Source: UBA1738 sp045580145 (GTDB taxonomy: Bacteria > Bacillota > Clostridia > UBA1381). Taken from it: a stretch of DNA of 13,015 nucleotides. Below, piece by piece: positions 5,425 through 12,943 of the stretch; position 1 is the stretch's first letter; each line of letters begins with the position of its first letter. The stretch lies in the NCBI GenBank assembly GCA_045580145.1, contig JAZNNI010000073.1, forward strand, positions 1-13,015. Reading direction: 5' to 3'. A program made the position numbers and the translations under genes. Below the pieces are notes generated by a model. That model was not told the origin of the DNA and ran no database searches. It saw only the letters and a list, made by a program, of their open reading frames with translations.

Positions 5425-6225
5425 ATGCAGGTATTTAAATCTAAAGAAAAAGAAAATATGAAGGTTGTGAGTCTGCCAATTCACAGCATTTTCCCCAATC
5501 CGTCACAGCCGAGAAAATATTTCGACACACTCAGCTTGGAAGAACTTACTTCTTCAATAGAAGAATTCGGTGTTCTTCAACCGATTACTGTCCGAAAAAT
5601 TCGTGGCGGATATGAAATAGTTGCAGGCGAAAGACGTTTCAGGGCCGCAGAGAATGCAGGGCTTGATACCATACCGGCAATCATTATAAATGTAGACGAG
5701 AAAAAATCTGCACTTTTAGCCCTACTCGAAAATCTGCAGCGCGATGATTTGTCCTTTTTTGAAATCGCAGAAAGCTACCAAAATTTAATTCGCACGCAGG
5801 GAATGACACAGGAGGAAATTGCAAGAAAATTAGGGAAATCACAGTCTAACATAGCAAACAAGCTACGTCTTTTGCGCCTGTATCCCAGAACAAAACGACT
5901 TATAATTGAATATTCACTTTCAGAGCGCCACGCACGTGCTCTTTTGCATCTGACCGATGAAGAAGCTCAGCTTTCTGCTGTCAGAACAATAAATGAAAAA
6001 AAACTGAATGTTTCACAAGCAGAGGAACTGATAAAAAAAATGCTTAAAACCAATTCACAATCTTCCCAAAAACTCAAATTTAAGAGTTTTCAGGACATCC
6101 GTGTTTTTACCAACACCATAAAACGCGCTCTTGATATAATGCGGGATGGTGGCGTCAATGCAGATATGGAAACCAACTCCTTTGACTGGGGTATAGAATA
6201 TATTATCAAAGTAAAAAATGAATAA
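5425..6225 (+). CDS. noc: Noc-type nucleoid occlusion protein (ParB/Noc family)
   Basis: A 266-residue ParB-like DNA-binding CTP-dependent clamp. The N-terminal ParB domain has NPSQPRK (25-31) and the CTP-binding motifs GERRFR (68-73) and ENLQRDD (102-108). The HTH is MTQEEIARKLGKSQSNIANK (about 127-146). The C-terminus (FTNTIKRALDIMRDGGVNAD...) resembles Noc more than ParB. The gene follows rsmG, the standard place of noc, and no ParA/Soj gene is adjacent; both points favour Noc over ParB. Known Noc proteins bind chromosomal sites and block division over DNA. The frame extends upstream to an ATG at 5317, but that codon lies in the leader helix. The ATG at 5425 has AAAGGA eight bases upstream and gives MQVFKSKEKENMKVV. 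The N-terminus is shorter than in B. subtilis Noc, so a membrane-binding helix is not obvious. Confidence 0.85.
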   Translation: MQVFKSKEKENMKVVSLPIHSIFPNPSQPRKYFDTLSLEELTSSIEEFGVLQPITVRKIRGGYEIVAGERRFRAAENAGLDTIPAIIINVDEKKSALLALLENLQRDDLSFFEIAESYQNLIRTQGMTQEEIARKLGKSQSNIANKLRLLRLYPRTKRLIIEYSLSERHARALLHLTDEEAQLSAVRTINEKKLNVSQAEELIKKMLKTNSQSSQKLKFKSFQDIRVFTNTIKRALDIMRDGGVNADMETNSFDWGIEYIIKVKNE

Positions 6226-6263
6226 AAAAACTGCGTTAAAATTTTTATTTTAGCGCAGTTTTT
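6226..6263. terminator. Bidirectional terminator between convergent noc and radC
   Basis: Bases 6226-6242 pair with 6247-6263: 17 pairs including one G-T, with a TTTT loop. It begins at the base after the noc stop. The T-run ends at 6263 on the plus strand, and a seven-base U-run follows the stem on the minus strand, so it can end both transcripts. Confidence 0.92.
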
Positions 6264-6266
6264 AAA

Positions 6267-6330
6267 TGCAGAAAATTGTGTTCCGCTAATAGCGGAATAA
6301 CAAAAATGCTTCACAATTCCTAGGTCTGCA
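6267..6330. repeat. Nested inverted repeat in the noc-radC intergenic region
   Basis: Three pairs of arms nest inside each other: TGCAGA (6267-6272) with TCTGCA (6325-6330), AATTGTG (6274-6280) with CACAATT (6312-6318), and TTCCGCT (6281-6287) with AGCGGAA (6291-6297), all perfect. The two inner arms are contiguous on the left and split by 14 bases on the right. Palindromes CCTAGG (6319-6324) and GTCTGCAGAC (6324-6333) follow. It would lie in the 3' untranslated part of the radC transcript. Its role is unknown. Confidence 0.6.
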
Positions 6331-6354
6331 GACGGGACTTATATCAAAGCTTTT

Positions 6355-7050
6355 TTACTTCTCCAAAATATTAAAATTCCTTGCAAGGCTTGTGACCTTT
6401 TCCCCCGCTACAATAACGTGGTCAACCAATCTTACATCAACAAAGTTTAGTGCAAGTTCTATTGTCTTAGTTATTTTCAAATCATTAGGCGACGGCACTG
6501 CACTTCCATTGGGATGATTATGAGCAAGAAGCATATAAGGATATTTCTCATTCACTGCAAGCTTCACAACCTCACGTGGATATAGCGGAGTCGCATTTAC
6601 CGTTCCAACCGACAGTTTCTTTACCTTTTTCACATTACAGTTACTATCTAACAAAACAGCATACGCAACCTCTCGCGTATGACCATAAAAGAGATTTTTG
6701 ATATATGTATTTATATTAAGCGGTGTAAGATTGACATTGGCAATATCATTTTTATCATTAATGTACTTATTGACACATTCACGCATAAGCTTGAACATTG
6801 TCGCAACACTTTCTCCCACACCTTCAATTTTTATAAGACTCTCTTCATCTGCATCAAATATGTTGGCAAGGTTTCCATATTCCTTTATAAGTCTATGTGC
6901 TGTTTCATTGGTATTTTTTACAGGTATCGCATAGAACAAAAGAAGTTCAATTATCTCGTGATCTGTAAGTCCGTCAATTCCTACCTTCATAAACTTGCTT
7001 CTAAGTCTTTTTCTATGCTCTTTGTGAAGATTTGTATTCATTTCTGCCAA
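6355..7050 (-). CDS. radC: RadC-family JAB/MPN domain protein
   Basis: A 231-residue RadC/UPF0758 protein. The N-terminal half has the helix-hairpin-helix-like DNA-binding region (LIKIEGVGESVA, about 72-83). The C-terminal JAB/MPN+ metalloprotease-like domain has the full zinc motif AHNHPNGSAVPSPND (H177, H179, D190), followed by DVRLVDHVIV. Despite its name the family is not firmly shown to repair DNA, and the substrate is unknown. Start: a TTG at 7048-7050 has AAAGG nine bases upstream. An ATG three codons later (7039-7041) would be 18 bases from the same site, so the TTG is preferred, though not certain. It has its own promoter, is convergent with noc, and ends before a shared terminator. 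Confidence 0.93.
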   Translation of the reverse strand: MAEMNTNLHKEHRKRLRSKFMKVGIDGLTDHEIIELLLFYAIPVKNTNETAHRLIKEYGNLANIFDADEESLIKIEGVGESVATMFKLMRECVNKYINDKNDIANVNLTPLNINTYIKNLFYGHTREVAYAVLLDSNCNVKKVKKLSVGTVNATPLYPREVVKLAVNEKYPYMLLAHNHPNGSAVPSPNDLKITKTIELALNFVDVRLVDHVIVAGEKVTSLARNFNILEK

Positions 7051-7085
7051 TTAAAGCACCCTTTCAGTTTTTTTATCTCAATACA

Positions 7086-7114
7086 ATTATACCATTAAAA
7101 GCATACCTTGTAAA
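7086..7114 (-). promoter_or_regulatory. radC promoter
   Basis: On the minus strand TTTACA (7114-7109) and TATAAT (7091-7086) are separated by 17 bases. The predicted start lies about 30 bases before the radC start codon. Confidence 0.85.
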
Positions 7115-7124
7115 TATTGAAGGC

Positions 7125-7154
7125 AAAAAAAGAGAACCATTGGGTTCTCTTTTT
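7125..7154 (-). terminator. ugpC/msmX intrinsic terminator
   Basis: On the minus strand a 12-bp stem (7154-7143 with 7138-7127, GC core GAGAACC) has a 4-base loop, and the U-run extends to 7125. It begins five bases after the ugpC stop codon. Confidence 0.93.
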
Positions 7155-7159
7155 ATCAA

Positions 7160-8272
7160 TCAGTTAATGATTGTCATTTCAGTTTCTTTATCGAACAGAT
7201 GAATCTTGTTTGTATCAAATGCAATCTTAATAGTATCGCCACGCTTAGCAGTAGTTCTTGGGTTAACTCTTGCAGTAAATGCCTTTCCTGCAACTGTTAA
7301 GTAGAGATAATACTCAGCACCCATCATTTCTGTTACATCAACGTAAGCTGAAACTGTTGCTTCTTCCTTTGTAGCAATAAATGCTTCGTCATCGTGAAGA
7401 TCCTCAGGTCTGATACCGATAACAACTGTCTTTCCGATATAATCGTCAAGTGCCGGATTAGCAGCCTTTCCTTCAGGAAGTTTAATCTTCTCACCTTCAA
7501 ACTCAAGGTATACACCATCTGAGTTCTTTGAAAGAACTGCATCAACAAAGTTCATTTGCGGGCTTCCTATAAATCCTGCAACGAACATATTACACGGCTT
7601 ATTGTAAAGATTTACAGGTGAATCAACCTGCTGAACTACACCATCCTTCATAACAACGATTCTTGTACCCATTGTCATAGCTTCTGTCTGGTCATGTGTT
7701 ACGTAGATAAATGTAGTTTCAAGTCTCTTATGAAGCTTGTTAATCTCGGTTCTCATCGCAACTCTTAGTTTAGCGTCAAGGTTTGAAAGAGGCTCATCCA
7801 AAAGGAATACCTTTGGTTCTCTTACGATAGCACGACCAAGTGCCACACGCTGTCTCTGACCGCCAGACAAAGCCTTTGGCTTTCTGTCTAAAAGATGCTC
7901 AATATCAAGAATCTTAGCAGCTTCGTGAACTCTCTTATTGATTTCATCCTTAGGAGTTTTTCTAAGCTTCAAACCGAATGCCATATTATCAAAAACTGTC
8001 ATATGAGGATAGAGCGCGTAGTTCTGGAAAACCATTGCTATATCTCTGTCCTTAGGGGCAATATCGTTTGAAAGCTTACCGCCTATGTAAAGCTCACCAT
8101 CACTGATATCTTCAAGACCGGCAATCATACGGAGTGTAGTTGATTTACCACAACCTGACGGTCCTACAAGAATTATGAATTCTTTATCTTCGATATCCAG
8201 GCAAAAATCACTAACAGCTGTAACACCACCCGAATACTTTTTGTAAATGTGTTTTAATTGCAAATCTGCCAT
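7160..8272 (-). CDS. ugpC: UgpC/MsmX-type ATPase for carbohydrate ABC importers
   Basis: A 370-residue ATPase of the CUT1 sugar-importer type (MalK/UgpC/MsmX). The ABC domain has Walker A GPSGCGKST (37-45), Q-loop VFQNYALYPHMTV, signature LSGGQRQRVALGRAI, Walker B VFLLDEP, D-loop SNLD and the switch histidine in YVTHDQTEAMTMG. A C-terminal regulatory OB-type (TOBE) region follows from about residue 240, with the typical IGIRPEDLHDDE. Start: the frame extends seven codons upstream, but MADLQLKHIYKKY is the family start, and its ATG (8270-8272) has AGAGGA eight bases upstream. No permease or binding-protein gene is near. As known for B. subtilis MsmX and streptococcal MsmK, such lone ATPases can serve several importers encoded elsewhere; that is inferred here. 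Confidence 0.93.
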   Translation of the reverse strand: MADLQLKHIYKKYSGGVTAVSDFCLDIEDKEFIILVGPSGCGKSTTLRMIAGLEDISDGELYIGGKLSNDIAPKDRDIAMVFQNYALYPHMTVFDNMAFGLKLRKTPKDEINKRVHEAAKILDIEHLLDRKPKALSGGQRQRVALGRAIVREPKVFLLDEPLSNLDAKLRVAMRTEINKLHKRLETTFIYVTHDQTEAMTMGTRIVVMKDGVVQQVDSPVNLYNKPCNMFVAGFIGSPQMNFVDAVLSKNSDGVYLEFEGEKIKLPEGKAANPALDDYIGKTVVIGIRPEDLHDDEAFIATKEEATVSAYVDVTEMMGAEYYLYLTVAGKAFTARVNPRTTAKRGDTIKIAFDTNKIHLFDKETEMTIIN

Positions 8273-8375
8273 AACTTTTATCCTCTCTTCCAATAGTTAT
8301 TCTTAAATTTACAAAGATATTTTAACACATAATTCTTCCAAAAGAAAGATATTATTTTAACAAAAAACAGAAAAC

Positions 8376-8403
8376 ATTTTAGTCACAATGTATAAAATAT
8401 CAA
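8376..8403 (-). promoter_or_regulatory. Candidate ugpC/msmX promoter
   Basis: TTGATA (8403-8398) and TAAAAT (8381-8376) are 16 bases apart, each five of six to consensus. A second option is an extended -10 at 8324-8319 (TGT then TAAAAT) without a clear -35. No terminator separates the EF-G-like gene from this gap, so read-through is also possible. Confidence 0.35.
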
Positions 8404-8411
8404 CAACACTA

Positions 8412-10481
8412 CTATATTCGGCTTTGCGCATCACTTATCACTTTCTCTGCTACCTGCTGTGGAGCCGGATCATATCTTACAAATTCAAATTCAAAAATTC
8501 CTCTTCCCTGACTCATTGACCTTAGGTCTGTTGAGTATTTAAACATTTCTGATACAGGCACCTCTGCCTCAACAAGATTTAGGTTTTCCTTTTCACTTTC
8601 GCCCATACCCATAATGTGACCGCGGCGCTTATTGATATCGCCGATTATGTCGCCCATTATACTTTCAGGGATATAAACCTTTAAATATCCAATCGGCTCC
8701 AAAATCACAGGATTTGCCTGTTTTAAGCCTTCGCGATAAGCAATCTGAGCAGCAGTCTTAAATGCCATTTCCGAAGAGTCAACAGGATGGTAAGAACCAT
8801 CAAGCAAGGTAGCCTTCAAGTTAACAACAGGATACCCTGCCAAAACTCCCTGTTTGCACGCATCACGAAGTCCCTTTTCGACTGCCGGGAAGTAGTTTTT
8901 CGGCACGCTTCCGCCAAATACCTGTTCTTCAAAGGTCATATCCTCGGTAATACCCGGTTCAAATTCAATCCACACATGACCATACTGTCCGTGTCCGCCC
9001 GATTGCTTTTTGTGCTTTCCTTCTACCTTAACCTTTGAACGTATTGTTTCGCGGTAAGGAACTGTCGGTGCTTTCAGACTCACATCCACACCATATTTTG
9101 CTTTAAGCTTATTAATAAGTACGTCAATATGCTGTTCACCCTGACCGTTAATCAAGGTTTCTTTTGTTTCAGTATTAGCCCCTATATTAAAGGTCAAATC
9201 CTCTTCCATTAATTTTGTTAATCCCGAAACAATTTTTTCTTCATCGCCTTTTTTAACTGCCTCAACAGCCATTGAAAGTGTAGGTGCAGGGAATTCAATT
9301 CCTGTCAGAATTATATTCTTGTTTTCTTCACACAAAGTATCGCCTGTACTTGTATTTTCAAGCTTTGTCACAACACCTATGTCACCTGCTTCGATTGTTT
9401 TTGCTTCAATCTGTTTTTTACCGCACAGATAATAGATTTTACCTATACGCTCCTTTTCTGCCTTATTGGCATTATAAAGAACACTATCAGCCTTTATGCT
9501 ACCCGAATAAACACGGAAGAAAGACATTTTTCCCACATATGGGTCTGCAACAGTTTTAAATACTATTGCTGAAGTTGTGTCCGTAACCTCCTGAACAACC
9601 TCCACAGGTTCTCCTGTCTTTGCATCATAAGCAACCTCTGTAATTTCATTTGGTGCAGGCAGGTATTTGCCGATCCCGTCCATAAGACTGCGGATACCGA
9701 TATTATTCATACCTGAGCCACAGTAAACCGGATAAATACTTCCGTCCTTAACACCCTTTCTGATTGCCTTTTTAATTTCATCAAAGGTAAATTCTTCGCC
9801 GTTAAAGTATTTATTCATCAGCGCATCATCAGTTTCAGCAATAGCTTCCATAATCATATCACGAAGAGGTGCAATAGTTTCTGCCATTCCTTCAGGAACC
9901 GGAATATCAACTCTGTTTTCGCCCTCATATCGACGGGCTGTCATATCGACAATATCAACAAAGCCTTTAAATTCCTCACCCTCTCTTATCGGGTATACGA
10001 ATGGTGTTATCGCCTTGCCGAATTTTTCCTTCATTTCTTCAAGTGTTCTTTGATAGTTCCCTCTTGGGTCGTCAATTTTGTTTACAAAGAATACAATGGG
10101 AACTCCTTTTTGCTTTGCAAACTTAAACGTCTGTTCTGTACCAACGGAAACACCGCTCCTTCCACTTAAAACTATAAGTGCGGAATCTGCCGCCCTTATT
10201 CCCTCCTTAACCTCGCCGACAAAGTCAAAATACCCCGGAGTATCGAGCATATTGAGCTTATTTTCCTTCCACTCAACAGGCGCGATAGATGTTGAAATTG
10301 ACATTTGCCTTTTTGTTTCTTCTATATCAAAATCAGAGGTAAGAGTACCTTCTGAATTCTTGCCTATTCTATTAATTGCTCCGCTGTTAAAAAGCATTGC
10401 CTCTATAATGGAACTTTTACCGCACTTTCCGTGCCCCATAACCGCAACGTTACGGATATTTTCCATTTTATAACTGTTCAT
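8412..10481 (-). CDS. EF-G2-like translational GTPase (elongation factor G-like protein)
   Basis: A 689-residue GTPase with the five-domain layout of EF-G. The G motifs differ from canonical EF-G as in the EF-G2-like group. The P-loop is GHGKCGKS (16-23), where EF-G has AHIDAGKT. Switch I is RQMSI (58-62), where EF-G has RGITI. G3 is DTPGYFDF (80-87), with Tyr in place of the catalytic His. G4 is NKID (134-137). Domain IV retains GGHGQYGHV, and the C-terminal domains look complete (SMSQGRGIFEFEF). Thermus EF-G-2 has a similar Tyr and is described as a ribosome-dependent GTPase of unclear role; this protein is therefore unlikely to be the cell's main EF-G. Start: the ATG at 10479-10481 has GGAGGG seven bases upstream, and the 14 codons before it have no such site. 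The gene lies alone between the ackA terminator and ugpC. Confidence 0.9.
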   Translation of the reverse strand: MNSYKMENIRNVAVMGHGKCGKSSIIEAMLFNSGAINRIGKNSEGTLTSDFDIEETKRQMSISTSIAPVEWKENKLNMLDTPGYFDFVGEVKEGIRAADSALIVLSGRSGVSVGTEQTFKFAKQKGVPIVFFVNKIDDPRGNYQRTLEEMKEKFGKAITPFVYPIREGEEFKGFVDIVDMTARRYEGENRVDIPVPEGMAETIAPLRDMIMEAIAETDDALMNKYFNGEEFTFDEIKKAIRKGVKDGSIYPVYCGSGMNNIGIRSLMDGIGKYLPAPNEITEVAYDAKTGEPVEVVQEVTDTTSAIVFKTVADPYVGKMSFFRVYSGSIKADSVLYNANKAEKERIGKIYYLCGKKQIEAKTIEAGDIGVVTKLENTSTGDTLCEENKNIILTGIEFPAPTLSMAVEAVKKGDEEKIVSGLTKLMEEDLTFNIGANTETKETLINGQGEQHIDVLINKLKAKYGVDVSLKAPTVPYRETIRSKVKVEGKHKKQSGGHGQYGHVWIEFEPGITEDMTFEEQVFGGSVPKNYFPAVEKGLRDACKQGVLAGYPVVNLKATLLDGSYHPVDSSEMAFKTAAQIAYREGLKQANPVILEPIGYLKVYIPESIMGDIIGDINKRRGHIMGMGESEKENLNLVEAEVPVSEMFKYSTDLRSMSQGRGIFEFEFVRYDPAPQQVAEKVISDAQSRI

Positions 10482-10541
10482 TATACATCCCTCCAAATAG
10501 TGTAGTAATATATATTTACCCATTATGTGTTTTCTTGTAAC

Positions 10542-10585
10542 AAAAAAACATCCGACAAGTTACACAAACTTATCGAATGTTTTTT
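10542..10585 (-). terminator. ackA intrinsic terminator
   Basis: On the minus strand bases 10585-10567 pair with 10561-10543: 19 pairs, two of them G-U, with a 5-base loop. The distal arm ends in a run of seven U (10548-10542). It begins five bases after the ackA stop and closes the pta-ackA operon. Confidence 0.95.
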
Positions 10586-10590
10586 GTATA

Positions 10591-11790
10591 TTATTTATTT
10601 AAAAGTCTTTCAGTATCAAGAGCAATCATAAGCTCCTCATTTGTCGGGATTACTAATGTTCTTACCTTAGCATCATCGCAAGAAACATCTGTAAGCTTTC
10701 CGCGAACCTTGTTCTTTTCGTCGTCAATCTTTACTCCCATAAATTCAAGACCGCTTGCGATAGACTTTCTGTTAGCTCCGTCATTTTCTCCGATTCCGCC
10801 TGTAAACACAATAGCATCAACTCCGCCCATAGCTGCAGCATATGCACCTACAAGCTTCTTAACACTGTAGCAGAACATATCAAGCGCAAGCTTTGCCCTT
10901 TCATTTCCTTCATCTGCCGCTTGAGCTAAGTCTCTAAAGTCACTTGAAACGCCTGAAACTCCTAAAACACCTGACTTCTTATTCATCATAGCATCAACAT
11001 CCTTTGCTGTCATTCCGCAATTTTCTACAAGATAAGTAACAACAGCCGGGTCAATAGATCCACAACGCGTGCCCATTACAACACCATCAAGCGGAGTAAA
11101 GCCCATTGATGTATCAACGCACTTTCCGTTCTTAACAGCTGAAACTGATGAACCATTACCCAAATGGCAAGTAATAATTTTTAAATCTTCAATCGGCTTT
11201 CCGAGAAGCTTTGCAGCCTCGCTTGAAACAAACTTGTGGCTCGTTCCGTGGAAGCCGTACTTTCTGATTCTGTGCTTTTCATACATTTCATAAGGGAGAG
11301 CATACATATATGAATGTGCTGGCATTGTCTGGTGGAAAGCTGTATCAAATACACCAACCTGCGGTGTATTCGGCATAAGCTTTGCACAAGCTTCAATACC
11401 GATTATATTTGCCGGATTATGTAGCGGAGCAAGTGGAACACACTCCTTTAATGCATCCATTACCTTTTCATCAATTACACAAGAGTCTGCAAATGTTTCT
11501 GCACCGTGCACAACTCTGTGTCCAACAGCACCGATTTCGTCCATAGATGCAATTACTCCGCACTCGCTACTGGTTAATGCATCAATAACCATTGCAATCG
11601 CATCTGAGTGATCCTTCATTGCCTTTTCAAAAACTGTTTCTGTCCCAGCGGCAACATTCTTATGTGTAAGCTTTGAGCCTTCAATTCCTATTCTTTCGCA
11701 AAGACCCTTTGCAACAACTGAATGGTCAGCCATATCAATAAGCTGATACTTTAAAGATGAGCTTCCTGCATTAATAACTAAAACTTTCAT
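10591..11790 (-). CDS. ackA: Acetate kinase
   Basis: A 399-residue cytoplasmic enzyme that converts acetyl phosphate and ADP to acetate and ATP. ASKHA-fold motifs are complete: NAGSSSLK (N7, S10-S12, K14), GHRVVHG (R92), FDTAFH (D149), YGFHGTSH (H181), HLGNGSS, GTRCGSIDP (R242), FTGGIGEN and TNEEL near the end. These correspond to the catalytic and nucleotide-binding residues known from Methanosarcina acetate kinase. Start: MKVLVINAGSSS is the family start (ATG 11788-11790), with AAAGGA at 11806-11801. An ATG two codons upstream is closer to that site and cannot be excluded. The gene lies 20 bases after pta with no terminator between them, so the two form an operon. Confidence 0.97.
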   Translation of the reverse strand: MKVLVINAGSSSLKYQLIDMADHSVVAKGLCERIGIEGSKLTHKNVAAGTETVFEKAMKDHSDAIAMVIDALTSSECGVIASMDEIGAVGHRVVHGAETFADSCVIDEKVMDALKECVPLAPLHNPANIIGIEACAKLMPNTPQVGVFDTAFHQTMPAHSYMYALPYEMYEKHRIRKYGFHGTSHKFVSSEAAKLLGKPIEDLKIITCHLGNGSSVSAVKNGKCVDTSMGFTPLDGVVMGTRCGSIDPAVVTYLVENCGMTAKDVDAMMNKKSGVLGVSGVSSDFRDLAQAADEGNERAKLALDMFCYSVKKLVGAYAAAMGGVDAIVFTGGIGENDGANRKSIASGLEFMGVKIDDEKNKVRGKLTDVSCDDAKVRTLVIPTNEELMIALDTERLLNK

Positions 11791-11810
11791 TATCATTACT
11801 TCCTTTCTGA

Positions 11811-12812
11811 TTACTTTTCTGCCTGCGCCTGCACACAAGTAATTGCTACAACGCCTACTATATCGTCTGCTGAACAGCCTCTTGACAAGTCGTTAATCGG
11901 CTTTGCAATTCCTTGAGTAACCGGGCCGTACGCTTCAGCTTTTGCCAAACGCTGAACAAGCTTATAGCCTATATTTCCTGCATCAAGGTCAGGGAAAACA
12001 AGTACGTTTGCACTACCTGCAACATCTGAATCCGGAGCCTTTGACTTACCGATTTCTGGAACGATTGCCGCATCAAGCTGCATTTCTCCGTCCAACTTTA
12101 CATTTGGATAAAGCTCCTTTGCAAGCTTTGTTGCTTCTACAACCTTATCAACATCTGCGTGCTTTGCACTTCCCATTGTCGAATGTGAAAGCATAGCCAC
12201 CTTTGCTTCTTTTTCTGTTAAAAGCTCAAAAGATTCAGCTGAGCAGCCTGCGATTGCTGCAAGCTTTTCAGGAGTCGGGTTCTGCTCAAGACCACTGTCT
12301 GCAAAAATGAATGTTCCGTTTTCACCATATTCGCAGTCAGGCACAACCATAACGAAAAATGCAGATACAAGCGCAACACCTGGTTTTGTCTTTATAATTT
12401 GAAGACTCGGTCTTAATGTGTTTGCAGTTGAGTGGCAAGCGCCTGAAACAACACCATCTGCGTCTCCTGCTTTAACCATCAAGCAAGCATAGTACATATA
12501 GTCACCTAAAGCTGTCTTCTTTGCTTCTTCATAAGTCAAGCCCTTAGACTTTCTCAATTCTACGAAAAGATTTAAATATTCTTCTGTCTTTTCGTATGTA
12601 TAAGGATTTATTATTGTTGCCTTTGAAACATCATATCCCTTGCCGAATTCCTCAACTTCTTCAGGAGTACCAATGATGATGACATTAGCAATATCCTCTT
12701 TTAAAATCTTTTCAGCAGCTTCATAAATTCTTGAATCCATTGATTCAGGCAATATGATTGTCTTTTTGTCTTGTCTTGCTCTTTCCTTGATTCTGTCAAT
12801 AAATGTAGCCAT
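11811..12812 (-). CDS. pta: Phosphate acetyltransferase
   Basis: A 333-residue short-form phosphotransacetylase that converts acetyl-CoA and phosphate to acetyl phosphate and CoA, the step before acetate kinase. Family features seen are TIILPESMDSRIYEAA near the start, DGVVSGACHSTANTLRPSLQ in the middle, TFIFADSGLEQNPT, SHSTMGSA, and the active-site stretch NDLSRGCSADDIVGV near the end (Ser-Arg and Asp as in the Methanosarcina enzyme). There is no N-terminal DRTGG or BioD-like extension, so it is the simple Firmicute form. The ATG at 12810-12812 follows an AAAGGAGAA site. A good promoter lies upstream and ackA directly downstream. Together the pair yields one ATP per acetate and supplies or drains acetyl phosphate. 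Confidence 0.97.
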   Translation of the reverse strand: MATFIDRIKERARQDKKTIILPESMDSRIYEAAEKILKEDIANVIIIGTPEEVEEFGKGYDVSKATIINPYTYEKTEEYLNLFVELRKSKGLTYEEAKKTALGDYMYYACLMVKAGDADGVVSGACHSTANTLRPSLQIIKTKPGVALVSAFFVMVVPDCEYGENGTFIFADSGLEQNPTPEKLAAIAGCSAESFELLTEKEAKVAMLSHSTMGSAKHADVDKVVEATKLAKELYPNVKLDGEMQLDAAIVPEIGKSKAPDSDVAGSANVLVFPDLDAGNIGYKLVQRLAKAEAYGPVTQGIAKPINDLSRGCSADDIVGVVAITCVQAQAEK

Positions 12813-12831
12813 TTTTTCTTTTCTCCTTTGC

Positions 12832-12851
12832 TTACATAATTTATTACATAA
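12832..12851. repeat. Direct repeat in the pta leader
   Basis: The 8-mer TTACATAA occurs at 12832-12839 and again at 12844-12851, a period of 12 bases (TTATGTAA on the coding strand). It lies between the predicted pta transcript start and the ribosome binding site. It could be an operator, but the sequence is AT-rich and chance is possible. Confidence 0.35.
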
Positions 12852-12864
12852 CTATACAACATAC

Positions 12865-12893
12865 ATTATATACCAATAATTCCAATTTTACAA
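12865..12893 (-). promoter_or_regulatory. pta-ackA promoter
   Basis: On the minus strand TTGTAA (12893-12888) and a perfect TATAAT (12870-12865) are 17 bases apart. The predicted start near 12858 leaves a leader of about 45 bases. No cre site was recognised. Confidence 0.75.
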
Positions 12894-12915
12894 GTGTTTG
12901 GAATAAAAAATTATG

Positions 12916-12943
12916 AAAAAGAGGATGCATAAAAAGCATCCTC
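12916..12943 (-). terminator. Terminator of the gene beyond the right edge
   Basis: On the minus strand GAGGATGC (12943-12936) and GCATCCTC (12928-12921) form an 8-bp perfect stem with a 7-base loop, followed by five U (12920-12916). It lies just upstream of the pta promoter and isolates it from the previous minus-strand gene, of which at most a few codons are in the window. Confidence 0.8.

Noticed and set aside
10078..10870. Plus-strand frames opposite the EF-G-like and ackA genes.
   Set aside because: They are antisense to well-supported genes and show no start signals or known domains; one also runs across the ackA terminator.
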